DNA of 64,000 nt from Parapedobacter sp051400755 (GCF_051400755.1 NZ_JBLFFL010000010.1:1-64000), one strand, 5' to 3'; shown: positions 53,722-63,499, counted from the first letter of the stretch. The notes: generated by a model not told the origin, from the letters alone. Numbers and translations are program-made.

Positions 53722-54468
53722 TCAAGTCAAGCGGTCGAGTGCCGCGTGATCCAGCGTTTTCATCAGCCCCAAAAATGTCCTCACGGCCGTCTTTTTCGCG
53801 TCGTCATAGTGGTAGTCGATATGTTCCATCAGGTATTGGCGATAGTCAAAATCCAGTCTCTGCGGAAGCTGTTCAATCAGCGCCTCCCGATGGTCCAGAC
53901 CATAGGCCAGGGCTTCGTTAAAAGCTTGAATAAAGGCAGTTGGAAGTGGCTTGTTGGCCACCCAGGCAGCAAACGTAAAGGGCAATCCGGTGAGCTTTTG
54001 CCAGTACAATGCCAAATCGTAGGCATAAGGGTGCTGATGCTGTTTCCCGAAGGTACGGTCACCGATCTCCACATAGGCATCGGCCTCAGCGGCTGTCGTC
54101 AACGTCACTTCCCTTTTCCAATAGTCCCGCAATAATATCTGCGCAAGCTGGTTTGACGTTCTCGACTGACCATCCAGCCGGAGTGTGCTGATCTCATTGA
54201 TCGGTCTTTTGCTGAAAATAAAGACTGAATTAACCGCTCCCGTGGCGCCCAAGCAATAGTCAGAAACGATTTCGGCGTTGGGTATATCAAGCAAAGCAGC
54301 CACCGGGACAATCCCCAGATCCGCTTCATTGTTGATTAACTTATCGGCGCACCGGCTTGGAATGTCCAAGCTCAATGTCAGTCGATCGCGGATGGATGAA
54401 TGCTGCAAGCCATAAATAAATGGCAACGTATTGGTATATGATACCGCCGAAACGTTCACTTTTTCCAT
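53722..54468 (-). CDS. mqnA: Chorismate dehydratase MqnA
   Basis: A 248-residue periplasmic-binding-like fold protein of the MqnA/MqnD family. VSAVSYTNTLPFIYGL at the start, DLGIVPVAALLDIP and IGDRTFGKQ fit MqnA, which converts chorismate to 3-enolpyruvyl-benzoate, the first step of the futalosine route to menaquinone. It lies 2 bases after the phosphatase gene and in the same transcript as mqnE, the second step. Neither mqnB, mqnC nor mqnD is in the window. Confidence 0.85.
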   Translation of the reverse strand: MEKVNVSAVSYTNTLPFIYGLQHSSIRDRLTLSLDIPSRCADKLINNEADLGIVPVAALLDIPNAEIVSDYCLGATGAVNSVFIFSKRPINEISTLRLDGQSRTSNQLAQILLRDYWKREVTLTTAAEADAYVEIGDRTFGKQHQHPYAYDLALYWQKLTGLPFTFAAWVANKPLPTAFIQAFNEALAYGLDHREALIEQLPQRLDFDYRQYLMEHIDYHYDDAKKTAVRTFLGLMKTLDHAALDRLT

Positions 54469-54470
54469 GG

Positions 54471-55100
54471 CTAATATTCCGTCAGTAACCCTTCCAAATG
54501 CCGAATATTGTAGGCGTCGTCAATGGAGAATCCGCTGCCGTCATACGACACTTTATAAAGCGCCGTATTCGTGTGCGGAAAGTCATCCATCAGCGCAATA
54601 TCGCGGTTGATAAGCAAGCACAGCAATACCCGCATCGCCCGTCCATGCATGCAGACCAGCACCTTCTTTTCGGTTGGGAACGAAAGCATGTAGCGCACGG
54701 CCGCGCGCTGCCTTTCGGCCAGTTGGTTCGGTGTTTCGCCTCCCTCTACGCATGCATCCAGCTCCCCGTTTCGCCAGCGTGCAGTCAGGTCTGCAAAACC
54801 TTCCATGATATCGGGTGTCTGCTCCTTCCCTTCGTAGACACCCCACCCTATTTCGTCGAGTCCATTCAATTGCTCCGCAGGGATTCCTTGATTCATAAAG
54901 GGTTCCACCGTCTGGTGCGTACGCAGTAAGGTAGACATGTAGATCTTATCGAATCCTGCGTCCTTGTAATAATTGTAAAATGCATCGGCCTGTTTTCTCC
55001 CCATTTCATTCAGTGGAGAATCAACACCCCTGCCTTGCACAATCCCTTGCAGATTAAGATCGGTTTGTCCGTGACGAATGATGTACAGTGTTTTTTCCAA
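54471..55100 (-). CDS. Histidine phosphatase (phosphoglycerate mutase-like) family protein
   Basis: A 209-residue protein with the phospho-histidine motif LYIIRHGQTDLN (His10), TLLRTHQT, the acid/base Glu region WGVYEGKEQ and the second catalytic His in VLVCMHGRAMRVL. It lies between mqnE and mqnA with gaps of 13 and 2 bases, so it is translated from the same message. Whether it has a role in quinone synthesis or is a passenger is unknown. Confidence 0.83.
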   Translation of the reverse strand: MEKTLYIIRHGQTDLNLQGIVQGRGVDSPLNEMGRKQADAFYNYYKDAGFDKIYMSTLLRTHQTVEPFMNQGIPAEQLNGLDEIGWGVYEGKEQTPDIMEGFADLTARWRNGELDACVEGGETPNQLAERQRAAVRYMLSFPTEKKVLVCMHGRAMRVLLCLLINRDIALMDDFPHTNTALYKVSYDGSGFSIDDAYNIRHLEGLLTEY

Positions 55101-55113
55101 GAAATTTCGTTGT

Positions 55114-56319
55114 TTACTTATCGTTTAATACGGGCAATTGGTAATACCTTGATTGATTGGATAGTCCATCTTCAAAAACCACGTCTTGATAATCCGTGAT
55201 GACACGGTAGCTGGTATCGCGCTCAATGGGATGCCTACCGGCATTCCGGATCAGCTCGACCAATTCCCGCGTAGTCATGGCCGGATGCTGTTCTTCAGCC
55301 CCCGCCATGGAATAGATCTTGGTGGTATCGTCAAGAGTTCCGTCAATGTCGTTCACGCCAAAGGCCAGCGACAGTTGAGCCGTTTCGCGGCTGATCATGG
55401 CCCAATATGCTTTGATGTGGGGAAAATTGTCCAGGTAAATCCGACTGATCGCGTAGTTCCGCAGGTCTTCTACCACGGTCGACTCGGGAACGTGCGCCAG
55501 CTGATTATCCTTATTCCTAAACTTAAGGGGAATAAAGGTCTGAAATCCACCGGTTTTATCCTGCAACTGCCGCAGCCGTTCCAGGTGGTCCACCCGGTGC
55601 CGGTATTGCTCGATATGGCCGTATAGCATCGTGGCATTCGAGTGCATGCCCAGCTTGTGCCATGCTTCATGGATTTGCAGCCATTGCTCGGCATTGCACT
55701 TATCTTTCGCGATCTGATCTCGGATCTCCGGATGAAAAATCTCCGCACCGCCGCCCGGCATGGAGTCCAGGCCCGCATTCTTCATCATGGCCATGCCGGT
55801 GGCGTAGTCTACCTTCGCTTTCTTAAAAATATAATGATATTCCACCGGCGTAAGTGCCTTTACATGGAGATCAGGACGGTGTCGCTTGATTGCCGAAAAC
55901 AACTCCATGTAAAACGGCATATCATATTGCGGGAGCACACCGCCGACGATGTGGACCTCCGTTACCGGTTCATTGTCGTACGATTTCACCAGATCGAGCA
56001 TTTCGTCCATGGTTGCCTCCCAACCATCGGCCCGATGCTTGATCAAGCGCGAGTACGAGCAGAATTTGCAATCATAGACACACAAATTGGTCGGTTCGAT
56101 ATGAAAATTCCGATTGAAATAGGTGATATCGCCATGCCTTTTTTCGCGGATAAAGTTTGCCAGCACCCCCAGATATCCCAGTTCACCGCGCTCAAACAAT
56201 ACAATCCCTTCCTCTTGGCTTATCCGCTCGCCGCGATATACCTTAGCCGCAATCGCTTTGAGGTCAGCATCAAGATGTTTATTTTCAAGCAGGAAAGTAA
56301 GTTTTTTTTCGGCATCCAT
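55114..56319 (-). CDS. mqnE: Aminofutalosine synthase MqnE (radical SAM)
   Basis: A 401-residue radical-SAM enzyme. The cluster-binding cysteines are C80-x3-C84-x2-C87 in NLCVYDCKFCSYS. HIVGGVLPQYD and GLDSMPGGGAEIF are typical of the MqnE branch. It joins 3-enolpyruvyl-benzoate and the adenosyl group of SAM. The longer frame opens with a GTG at 56337, which lies too close to the promoter box at 56339-56346; the ATG at 56319 is taken. It is the first gene of the mqnE-phosphatase-mqnA operon. Confidence 0.85.
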   Translation of the reverse strand: MDAEKKLTFLLENKHLDADLKAIAAKVYRGERISQEEGIVLFERGELGYLGVLANFIREKRHGDITYFNRNFHIEPTNLCVYDCKFCSYSRLIKHRADGWEATMDEMLDLVKSYDNEPVTEVHIVGGVLPQYDMPFYMELFSAIKRHRPDLHVKALTPVEYHYIFKKAKVDYATGMAMMKNAGLDSMPGGGAEIFHPEIRDQIAKDKCNAEQWLQIHEAWHKLGMHSNATMLYGHIEQYRHRVDHLERLRQLQDKTGGFQTFIPLKFRNKDNQLAHVPESTVVEDLRNYAISRIYLDNFPHIKAYWAMISRETAQLSLAFGVNDIDGTLDDTTKIYSMAGAEEQHPAMTTRELVELIRNAGRHPIERDTSYRVITDYQDVVFEDGLSNQSRYYQLPVLNDK

Positions 56320-56338
56320 ATCTTGAAATGTTAGCACG

Positions 56339-56369
56339 CAAACTTAGCTAAAATTGCGATTATTTGCAA
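56339..56369 (-). promoter_or_regulatory. Promoter of the mqnE operon
   Basis: On the minus strand TTG (56369-56367), a 20-base spacer and TAAGTTTG (56346-56339) match the Bacteroidota -33/-7 pair. Transcription would begin near 56332, giving a leader of about 13 bases to the ATG at 56319. Confidence 0.6.
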
Positions 56370-56390
56370 CGCAGGCGTCGTTACCGACGG

Positions 56391-58214
56391 TTATTCTCCA
56401 AACTGTTGCATATCAATTAATTTTCGGTATAATCCGTTATGGGTCAATAGCTGTTGATGGGTACCCTCTTCGACAACAACTCCGGCGTCAAGCACGACGA
56501 TTTTGTCTGCATTCTGTATCGTGCTCAGCCGGTGGGCGATGACCAATGTCGTGCGGTTCTTCATCAACTTCGCCAGGGCGTCCTGCACCAGTTTCTCAGA
56601 TTCCGTATCCAATGCGGACGTCGCTTCATCAAGCAGCATAATAGGTGGATTTTTGAGCACGGCCCTGGCAATGCAAATGCGCTGACGCTGACCGCCGGAC
56701 AGCTTGATTCCACGGTCGCCAATAAACGTCTCGTAACCCTTTTCGGTTTGCAGGATAAATTCGTGCGCATTTGCGATCTTCGCGGCGTCCACTACATCAT
56801 CCAATTGTACCCGATCTGCCGAAAACGCGATATTGTTGTAGATCGTGTCATTGAACAAAAACGAATCCTGATTTACTAGTCCAATTAACTCCCTTAAATC
56901 AGTTGTTTTTAGGTTCTTGATATTAACACCATCAATCATGACTTCACCATCATGAGTATCCATGAATCGGGGGATCAGATCCATCAAGGTCGATTTCCCC
57001 CCACCGGACGGTCCCACCAACGCGACGGTCTTGCCTTTGGGGATTTCCAGGTTAATTTTCTTGAGCACCTGCCGCTCGCCATAGGCAAAGCTGACATTGA
57101 CCAGGCGGATACCCTGATCGAACGAAGCAATGGTCTTGGCATCCGGCGCGTCCGGCACTTCATTTTTCTGATCGATCAGGTCGAGCACCCGCTCACCCGC
57201 GGCAATGCCCGAATGGATGTTGCTGAATGAATCGGTCAGTGCCTTTGCGGGACGCATGACCTGTGAAAAAAGCGCGATATAGGCGATGAAGTCCGCTGCG
57301 GACAATTCTCCCGATTCACTCAATACCAGTTTACCACCATAGAGCAAAACCACCGCTACCATGGCTACCCCTAGTAATTCCGATACCGGCGAGCCCAATT
57401 GCTGACGCCTGACCATCCGCCGGCTTATTTTTGAAAACCGGATGTTTTCATTGTGGAACCTTTTCTTGATAAACTCCGTACCGTTAAACGCCTTGATAAT
57501 TTTTACACCGGCCAATGCTTCGTCCAGGTAGCTGATCATATTGCCATACACCTGTTGGGCCTCGGTCGCTTGCGCCTTCAACCGCTTGACAATAAGGGAT
57601 ATGACAAACGCCGACAAGGGAATGACCAACACCGCAAACAGCGTCAGTTTTGCTGAGATCAAAAACAGTGCAGCAATATAAAACAACAGCGTAAGCGGTT
57701 CTTTAAACACCACTTGCAATGTCGCGGTAACGGAAAACTGTACCACCTGCACATCAGACGCGATCTTGGAGATGATATCCCCTTTTCGTTGGCTGTTGAA
57801 ATATCCGATATGCAACTCCATCACATTGTCAAACACCGACTTCCGCAAATTCAATAAGGTATGAATACGCAGGTTCTCCATGATGCGCTGTGATAGGTAT
57901 CGGAATAAATTGCTGAGAAATACCGACGCGATGATAATCAGGCACACCCGCTGCAAGGCACCATAAGGGCCATAAAGTAAACCAGCTTGGGTGGCATAAT
58001 AATTAAAATAATCCGGCGCATCCAGCCAGTTTTCGGGCTTCACCAGTTTAGTAGTCGTTTCACTCGTTTTAAAGAGGGTATGTAATAACGGAATAATCAA
58101 CGCCAGATTAAGCGTACTGAAAGCAACACTCAACAGTGTGGTGATCGCGTAAGGGATCGCAAATTTTTCAATGGGCTTTGCGTACGCAAGTAATCGAAAG
58201 TAAGTCTTCATCAA
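56391..58214 (-). CDS. MsbA-like ABC transporter, fused permease-ATPase
   Basis: A 607-residue half transporter with six N-terminal helices (about 20-330) and an ATPase domain. Walker A is GPSGGGKST, the signature is LSGGQRQR, Walker B is IMLLDEATSALD and the switch His lies in IAHRLSTIQ. It resembles lipid A or peptidoglycan-precursor exporters of the MsbA family and would act as a homodimer. A TAACTTTG box (58237-58230) lies 16 bases upstream. It is divergent from the aminotransferase gene. Confidence 0.85.
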   Translation of the reverse strand: MMKTYFRLLAYAKPIEKFAIPYAITTLLSVAFSTLNLALIIPLLHTLFKTSETTTKLVKPENWLDAPDYFNYYATQAGLLYGPYGALQRVCLIIIASVFLSNLFRYLSQRIMENLRIHTLLNLRKSVFDNVMELHIGYFNSQRKGDIISKIASDVQVVQFSVTATLQVVFKEPLTLLFYIAALFLISAKLTLFAVLVIPLSAFVISLIVKRLKAQATEAQQVYGNMISYLDEALAGVKIIKAFNGTEFIKKRFHNENIRFSKISRRMVRRQQLGSPVSELLGVAMVAVVLLYGGKLVLSESGELSAADFIAYIALFSQVMRPAKALTDSFSNIHSGIAAGERVLDLIDQKNEVPDAPDAKTIASFDQGIRLVNVSFAYGERQVLKKINLEIPKGKTVALVGPSGGGKSTLMDLIPRFMDTHDGEVMIDGVNIKNLKTTDLRELIGLVNQDSFLFNDTIYNNIAFSADRVQLDDVVDAAKIANAHEFILQTEKGYETFIGDRGIKLSGGQRQRICIARAVLKNPPIMLLDEATSALDTESEKLVQDALAKLMKNRTTLVIAHRLSTIQNADKIVVLDAGVVVEEGTHQQLLTHNGLYRKLIDMQQFGE

Positions 58215-58229
58215 GAACTAAACAAGCTG

Positions 58230-58237
58230 CAAAGTTA
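58230..58237 (-). promoter_or_regulatory. -7 promoter box of the ABC transporter gene
   Basis: The minus strand reads TAACTTTG, matching TAnnTTTG, and ends 15 bases before the start codon. No -33 match was found. Confidence 0.45.
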
Positions 58238-58319
58238 TCAAAAAAAGAAAGGGCAGCCGAAAAATACGATCCCTATTATTAGATGGATTTGCTTATTTTA
58301 GTCGCCTAAAAGTAAAAAA

Positions 58320-59480
58320 ATGCAGATAACGACTGCCAAACGGCTACAACATACCGAAGAGTACTATTTTTCAAAAAAGCTACGGGAGATTGAGGCGCTG
58401 AATCAAACCGGCGCAAAAGTCATCAACCTAGGCATTGGCAGTCCGGATCTACCGCCTCACCCATCGGTTATCGAAACCCTGCATCACTATGCCGCGCTTC
58501 CGGATACGCATGCCTATCAAAACTACCGGGGCGTCTTACCGCTGCGGCAGGCCATAGCCGACTGGTACAGCCGGTATTACGGGGTTTCGTTGGACCCCAA
58601 TGCCCAGGTGCTTCCGCTCATCGGCTCCAAGGAGGGCATCGTGCACATCTGCATGACCTACCTGCAAGAGGGTGATGAGGCCCTGTTGCCCAATCCGGGC
58701 TATCCGGCCTATGCAGCGGCTGTGCGGCTGAGCGGAGCAACCGGCGTTCCATATCCGCTGACCGCCCAAAACGGGTGGTTGCCAGACCTGGAGGCCTTGT
58801 CCAAACGCGACCTCAGCAAGGTTAAGCTCATGTGGCTCAATTATCCGCACATGCCTACGGGCGCCCCTGCCAATGCCGCATTTTTCAAGGAAGTCGTCGC
58901 ATTTGCTCAGCAGCATCAAATCCTGCTTTGCCATGATAATCCATACAGTTTCATCCTCAACGACCAGCCACAAAGCCTGCTGGCTGTCGAAGGAGCGATG
59001 GACGTGGCCATCGAGCTCAATTCGCTGAGCAAGTCGGCCAATATGGCCGGTTGGCGTGTAGGTATGCTCGCCGGTGCGGCCGAACGGGTCAACGAAATCA
59101 TCCGGTTCAAAAGCAACATGGATTCGGGCATGTTCCTTCCCGTGCAGCTAGCGGCCGCTAAGGCGCTATCACTGGGACCTGAATGGTACGATGAGCTCAA
59201 TAGCACGTATCAAAAGCGCAGGACGAAGGTGTATCAGCTGTTAGACGCACTGGGTTGCACCTATGACCAGCAGCAAGTGGGCCTGTTTGTCTGGGCCAAG
59301 ATCCCTTCCGGCTATCCCGATGGCTACGCGCTGAGCGACGAGGTACTCCAGCAATCGCGGGTATTTATCACGCCAGGCGGTATTTTTGGCGATCGTGGAA
59401 CAGGGTATATCCGCGTAAGCCTATGTGCTACCGTAGAGACACTGGATGAGGCAAATGACCGGATCGCAAGCCGACGGTAA
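58320..59480 (+). CDS. Class I/II aminotransferase, probably aromatic amino acid
   Basis: A 386-residue PLP enzyme of fold type I. The PLP lysine is Lys238 in LNSLSKSANMAGWR, the pyridine-nitrogen Asp is in HDNPYSF and the substrate-binding Arg is in GYIRVSLC. NYPHMPTGAPA takes the place of the usual NPxNPTG, a common variant of the diaminopimelate/aspartate aminotransferase branch. The next gene on the strand is prephenate dehydrogenase, 40 bases on, so the substrate is likely phenylpyruvate, 4-hydroxyphenylpyruvate or prephenate. Confidence 0.82.
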   Translation: MQITTAKRLQHTEEYYFSKKLREIEALNQTGAKVINLGIGSPDLPPHPSVIETLHHYAALPDTHAYQNYRGVLPLRQAIADWYSRYYGVSLDPNAQVLPLIGSKEGIVHICMTYLQEGDEALLPNPGYPAYAAAVRLSGATGVPYPLTAQNGWLPDLEALSKRDLSKVKLMWLNYPHMPTGAPANAAFFKEVVAFAQQHQILLCHDNPYSFILNDQPQSLLAVEGAMDVAIELNSLSKSANMAGWRVGMLAGAAERVNEIIRFKSNMDSGMFLPVQLAAAKALSLGPEWYDELNSTYQKRRTKVYQLLDALGCTYDQQQVGLFVWAKIPSGYPDGYALSDEVLQQSRVFITPGGIFGDRGTGYIRVSLCATVETLDEANDRIASRR

Positions 59481-59520
59481 AAAGGGGTATTTACAAATCG
59501 ATAGAAGTAAGCAACATCAT

Positions 59521-60360
59521 ATGAATATAGCCATTGTTGGCGTGGGACTCATCGGCGGGTCCATAGCCATCACGTTGAAAGAAAAGAAAGCGGTGATAAA
59601 AACCGTGGGGGTAGATAAAAGCGAGTCTAATCTAAAGAAGGCGCTTCAACTGGGTCTTATCGACGAGAGCGCCTCATTGGAAGAGGCGATCAACCAGTGT
59701 GATGTGATCTTTCTGACCATACCAGTGGATGCCATTCTCGGCCTTTTACCCGCTCTGCTCGACCAAGTGACCCATCAAGTGATCGTAGACATGGGCTCTA
59801 CCAAGGAGCGCATCCTGCAATCGATCGCGAACCATCCCAAACGCGGACGGCTGGTTGCGGCGCATCCCATGGCCGGAACGGAGTATTCCGGTCCGGAGGC
59901 CGCCGTTCCTAACCTATTCAAGGGTAAGATGATGGTGTATGTAGATGCCATGAACAGTGATGAGGATGCTTTTGAAACCGTGGATGCGATCACCGAACAG
60001 TTGGAGATGCACACCACCTTCATGAACGCCCGTGAACACGATGTGCACACGGCCTATGTGTCGCATATTTCGCACATCACGTCCTTTGCATTGGCGCTTA
60101 CGGTATTGGAGAAAGAAAAATCACAGGGCCGGATCTTTGAGCTGGCCGGGTCGGGCTTCGAATCGACCGTTCGGCTTGCCAAAAGCTCTCCGGATATGTG
60201 GGCACCCATTTTTAGACAAAATCGCGACAATGTACTTGAAGTACTAAGCGAACATATCAGGCAACTGCAGCAAATCCATGATGTACTGGAAAACGAAGAC
60301 TACGAGACGTTTTATAAATTAATCAAAAAATCAAATAAAATCCGTAGAATTTTAAAGTAA
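59521..60360 (+). CDS. tyrA: Prephenate dehydrogenase
   Basis: A 279-residue TyrA. The NAD-binding motif is GVGLIGGS at residues 7-14, the prephenate-site sequence is AAHPMAGTEYSGPEAA and the catalytic-region His lies in YVSHISHITSFALA. It converts prephenate to 4-hydroxyphenylpyruvate. The ATG at 59521 begins directly with the Rossmann strand (MNIAIVGVG); the longer frame would overlap the aminotransferase gene. No C-terminal ACT domain is present. A strong terminator follows at 60376. Confidence 0.85.
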   Translation: MNIAIVGVGLIGGSIAITLKEKKAVIKTVGVDKSESNLKKALQLGLIDESASLEEAINQCDVIFLTIPVDAILGLLPALLDQVTHQVIVDMGSTKERILQSIANHPKRGRLVAAHPMAGTEYSGPEAAVPNLFKGKMMVYVDAMNSDEDAFETVDAITEQLEMHTTFMNAREHDVHTAYVSHISHITSFALALTVLEKEKSQGRIFELAGSGFESTVRLAKSSPDMWAPIFRQNRDNVLEVLSEHIRQLQQIHDVLENEDYETFYKLIKKSNKIRRILK

Positions 60361-60375
60361 GCCGCCGGCATTAGA

Positions 60376-60404
60376 AAAAGGGTAGCACATTCGGCTACCC
60401 TTTT
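60376..60404 (+). terminator. Terminator of the aminotransferase-tyrA transcript
   Basis: AAAAGGGTAGC (60376-60386) and GCTACCCTTTT (60394-60404) pair at all 11 positions with a 7-base loop. The A/T-rich arm ends suit termination in both directions, so it may also end the OmpA transcript arriving on the minus strand. Confidence 0.82.
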
Positions 60405-60428
60405 CAGTTTTGAGGTTGATGGGAATCG

Positions 60429-62372
60429 TTAATATTCCAATACGGTAACTTCAGTCCGCCGATTGGCTTGATGCTCGCTTTCCGTACAGGACACCCCATC
60501 GGCACAGCGATTCACCAACCGCGATTCGCCGTAACCCTTGGCCACCATCCGCTCGCGGGCAATTCCCCTGCTGACCAAATAATCCACCGCCGATTGGGCT
60601 CGCCGTTGCGACAGTGTTTCATTGTATGCATGGCTTCCCCTGCTGTCCGTATGACTGGATAGCTCGATCTTCAAGGTCGGATTGTCGCGCATGGTACGCA
60701 CCAGCTCATCCAATACCGCCGCAGCGTCGGGCCGGATCGCATATTGATCAAAATCGTAGTAAATATTTTCCAGCTCAAACGTTTGGCCGACTTCAAACAC
60801 CGGTTCCAGCAGCAGGGCTGCGGCAAGCGTATCGGACACCACCATGCCATGCGTGCTTACTTTCGCAGAATCCGCGTGGTAGCCCTCCTGCTGTCCCAAC
60901 ACCGTGTAATCCCGGTCGCGGTCGAGCATGAACGTAAAAATGCCCTGGTCACCGCTGTTCATCTTCGCCACGATGGCCCGCTGTCCATCAAAGAGCGTCA
61001 CGGTTGCGGGCATCCGTTCGCCTGTTGTCTTGTCCGACGTGGTGCCCTCCAGGACAATGACCATCTTCGGTTTCTCGAAAGCAAAGGCGTAAATATCATC
61101 ACTCCCTTTTCCTCCCCGTCTGTCCGAAGACAGGAAGCCCCATTGTTCCGCCTCGGTCTCTTCGGTTACGGAATAAGCAAAATCATCTGCAGCGCTATTA
61201 ATCGGATATCGAAGGTTTTCGGAAGTCAACCAAGTGCCTTTGCTTCCGGTGGATTTAAATACATCAAGTCCCCCCATCCCCGCAAAACCATCACTGGAAT
61301 AATACAATGTGCCATCCGGAGCGACATTTGCAAACAGCTCATCGCCCTCACTGTTGACGGACGCTCCGGCATTGATCGGTGCGCTCCAGGAGCCGTCCGC
61401 ATTCCGCTCGCAATACCATAAATCGGCTCCCCCATGCCCACCCGGCATATCACTAGAAAAATAAAGCACATCGGCGTCAGGTGACAATGCCGCATGCCCT
61501 ACCGAATATTCGGCTGCCTTGTTGTAGGCAAAAGGTTCTTCAACCCAGGTTTCGCCCGTCCGACGGTAAATGTATAGTTCCAGCCGATTCGTACGGAAGT
61601 TCGTTCGCCCCTCTTTTTCCACTCCCGCTTCCTGTCCGATGTGCGTGCGCGTGACGTAGAAGGTATTACCATCTTTTTCCGCTGCAGCGGGACCGATGTG
61701 ATACTTCGCGTCATTGATGTCCGCCTTCGCCAACATGGGAGCGCCAAGTGTACCGGCCGAAGACCGCGCAGCCGTATAAACCCGCAGGAATCCCCTACCT
61801 GTCCAGCCGTATGCATCGCCTGTGGATGCTGTGGCCGGCTCGCCCACATAGTATACGGTGTCACCTGCGGACAACACTGAAAATTCGGCATTTTCCGTGT
61901 TGACCGTTTCTTCATTGCGCAGTCGATGCTGGGTCGGTGCGGCCATCCAGCGCAATGCCGAATCACAGCCCGCCAGTTGTACCGCCACGGCCGAAGCATT
62001 GCCCGTATTGGTGGCGTAAGCTTCCAATTGGGATTTGGCCTCCGCATATTTTCTGTTTATTTTGAGTACTTCGCCATACCGGAGCAGGTTTTCTGCCGGA
62101 CTATCCTCCAGCTGAACCACCCGGGCGTACCAATTTTCGGCCGACTCATAATCGTTCATCTTGAGGTAACTTTCGGCAAGCCGTTCCATATCTTGCAACC
62201 GGGGTGTACGGATATCTACGAGCTGGGTATACAGTTTCGCCGCATTCGCATATTCATACCGCCTATACAGTTCATCCGCCCGGTCCCTCAAACTGGGCTG
62301 TTCCTGGGCCGCAGCAAAATGGCTTAGCAACACCATGACACCTATGAACATACCTGAATAGTTCTTTTCCAT
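60429..62372 (-). CDS. OmpA-family protein with TPR and PD40 repeats
   Basis: A 647-residue exported protein. The signal peptide ends near LSHFAAAQ. TPR-like helices follow (30-130: LYRRYEYANAAKLYTQLV, AENWYARVVQL), then WD40-like/PD40 propeller strands (180-450: DVLYFSSDMPGGHGG, DGTLYYSSDGFAGMGG). After a carboxypeptidase-like linker (450-540) comes an OmpA peptidoglycan-binding domain (YYDFDQYAIRPDAA, SHTDSRGSHAYN, NRRTEV). The same architecture accompanies PorP/SprF genes in gliding-type secretion loci. The gene follows PorP/SprF by 68 bases. Confidence 0.85.
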   Translation of the reverse strand: MEKNYSGMFIGVMVLLSHFAAAQEQPSLRDRADELYRRYEYANAAKLYTQLVDIRTPRLQDMERLAESYLKMNDYESAENWYARVVQLEDSPAENLLRYGEVLKINRKYAEAKSQLEAYATNTGNASAVAVQLAGCDSALRWMAAPTQHRLRNEETVNTENAEFSVLSAGDTVYYVGEPATASTGDAYGWTGRGFLRVYTAARSSAGTLGAPMLAKADINDAKYHIGPAAAEKDGNTFYVTRTHIGQEAGVEKEGRTNFRTNRLELYIYRRTGETWVEEPFAYNKAAEYSVGHAALSPDADVLYFSSDMPGGHGGADLWYCERNADGSWSAPINAGASVNSEGDELFANVAPDGTLYYSSDGFAGMGGLDVFKSTGSKGTWLTSENLRYPINSAADDFAYSVTEETEAEQWGFLSSDRRGGKGSDDIYAFAFEKPKMVIVLEGTTSDKTTGERMPATVTLFDGQRAIVAKMNSGDQGIFTFMLDRDRDYTVLGQQEGYHADSAKVSTHGMVVSDTLAAALLLEPVFEVGQTFELENIYYDFDQYAIRPDAAAVLDELVRTMRDNPTLKIELSSHTDSRGSHAYNETLSQRRAQSAVDYLVSRGIARERMVAKGYGESRLVNRCADGVSCTESEHQANRRTEVTVLEY

Positions 62373-62440
62373 GTTTTTAGTTAAAAGGAAGATTCGTTAA
62401 TAATTTGTCTATCCATTTATATTATCAGCTGCCTGTGTGA

Positions 62441-63451
62441 TCAAAAAAACCTCGGGCTGAGCAACCGCTGTGCCGGACGACCAAAGGTGACCCCCAGGGT
62501 CACTTCATGAGATCCGTTCTGCACACTGGACAGTCGACTCACGATATGGTCATACGAATAGCCGATGCGTAAGGATCGGGTCAGGTAAATCTGCGTGATG
62601 GCCGAAAATGAATTCCGCCCATTCAAGCTATTGCCACTGACCCGATTGTATGTTCGTTCAAATACCGTCACCCCGGTGCGCCATCCCGCACCTAACCAAA
62701 AGCGCTCTCCGAAAATCAACATGGCGTTCAAATCCAAGCTTGTAGGTCCCTTGAAGTCCTCCTTCACTAATATGCTCGGCCGCAATTTCAGTCCCTGTGA
62801 AAGGTCGAACAACGCCCCCCCGATAACATACAGATGCCGCTTACGGCGAATATTGTCTGTCGTGGTATTGTCCCAACGGAAAATATTATTGCTCTGATCG
62901 CCCGAAAGCAGGTCCATCATGGACAAACCTGCATACCATTTTGGATTATAATAATATACGCCAAAACGGATGTCGGGCACCCAATTGCTGATTTTGCCTG
63001 CGGGAACCACCTGATCGTCACTTTGAATCGGATCCAAGATCGCCCCATCAAGGCTATATTGCGTTACGCCAGCCCCCAAGCCGAAACTGAGCCGCTGCGT
63101 GTCTTCCTCATTCAGCCGGAGGCGAAAGGCATAATTCGCATAAGCCGACGTCGCCGACTGAGGTCCCAATTCATCCGCCGTAAGCTGAAATCCCAACCCA
63201 TGGCGTTTATTTAGGGGGTCGACAATACCATCAATGGACAGCGCGCCGGTCTGCGGCGCCCCATCCAGTCCGACCCACTGGCTTCGCAGCCCCAATTGGC
63301 CGAACCATTCCTCCTTATATCCCGTGTACGCGGGATTGACGCTCATTGAATTGAAAATGTACTGCGTAAACTGGATATTTTGCTGGCCATGGACTTCCCA
63401 AATGGGACCCAGGCTGATGATTAACATGACTAATCTAAACGCGTGTTTCAT
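62441..63451 (-). CDS. PorP/SprF-family type IX secretion outer-membrane protein
   Basis: A 336-residue beta-barrel protein of the PorP/SprF family. The start MKHAFRLVMLIISLGPIW is a clean signal peptide; an ATG eight codons earlier (63475) is possible. QNIQFTQYIFNSMSVNPAYTG is the hallmark N-terminus, and the barrel ends with GVTFGRPAQRL. Members help adhesins with type B C-terminal domains reach or attach to the surface. Its upstream neighbour encodes exactly such an adhesin tail. Confidence 0.87.
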   Translation of the reverse strand: MKHAFRLVMLIISLGPIWEVHGQQNIQFTQYIFNSMSVNPAYTGYKEEWFGQLGLRSQWVGLDGAPQTGALSIDGIVDPLNKRHGLGFQLTADELGPQSATSAYANYAFRLRLNEEDTQRLSFGLGAGVTQYSLDGAILDPIQSDDQVVPAGKISNWVPDIRFGVYYYNPKWYAGLSMMDLLSGDQSNNIFRWDNTTTDNIRRKRHLYVIGGALFDLSQGLKLRPSILVKEDFKGPTSLDLNAMLIFGERFWLGAGWRTGVTVFERTYNRVSGNSLNGRNSFSAITQIYLTRSLRIGYSYDHIVSRLSSVQNGSHEVTLGVTFGRPAQRLLSPRFF

Positions 63452-63499
63452 AAGATCTTTATTTGGATTTGACATCCATCGTTGTGCTGAATGATGTTG

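Noticed and set aside
55642..56334. Open frame of 230 codons on the plus strand
   Set aside because: Antisense to mqnE, with no motif of its own.
60744..61421. Open frame of 225 codons on the plus strand
   Set aside because: Antisense to the OmpA/PD40 gene, whose domains account for the region.
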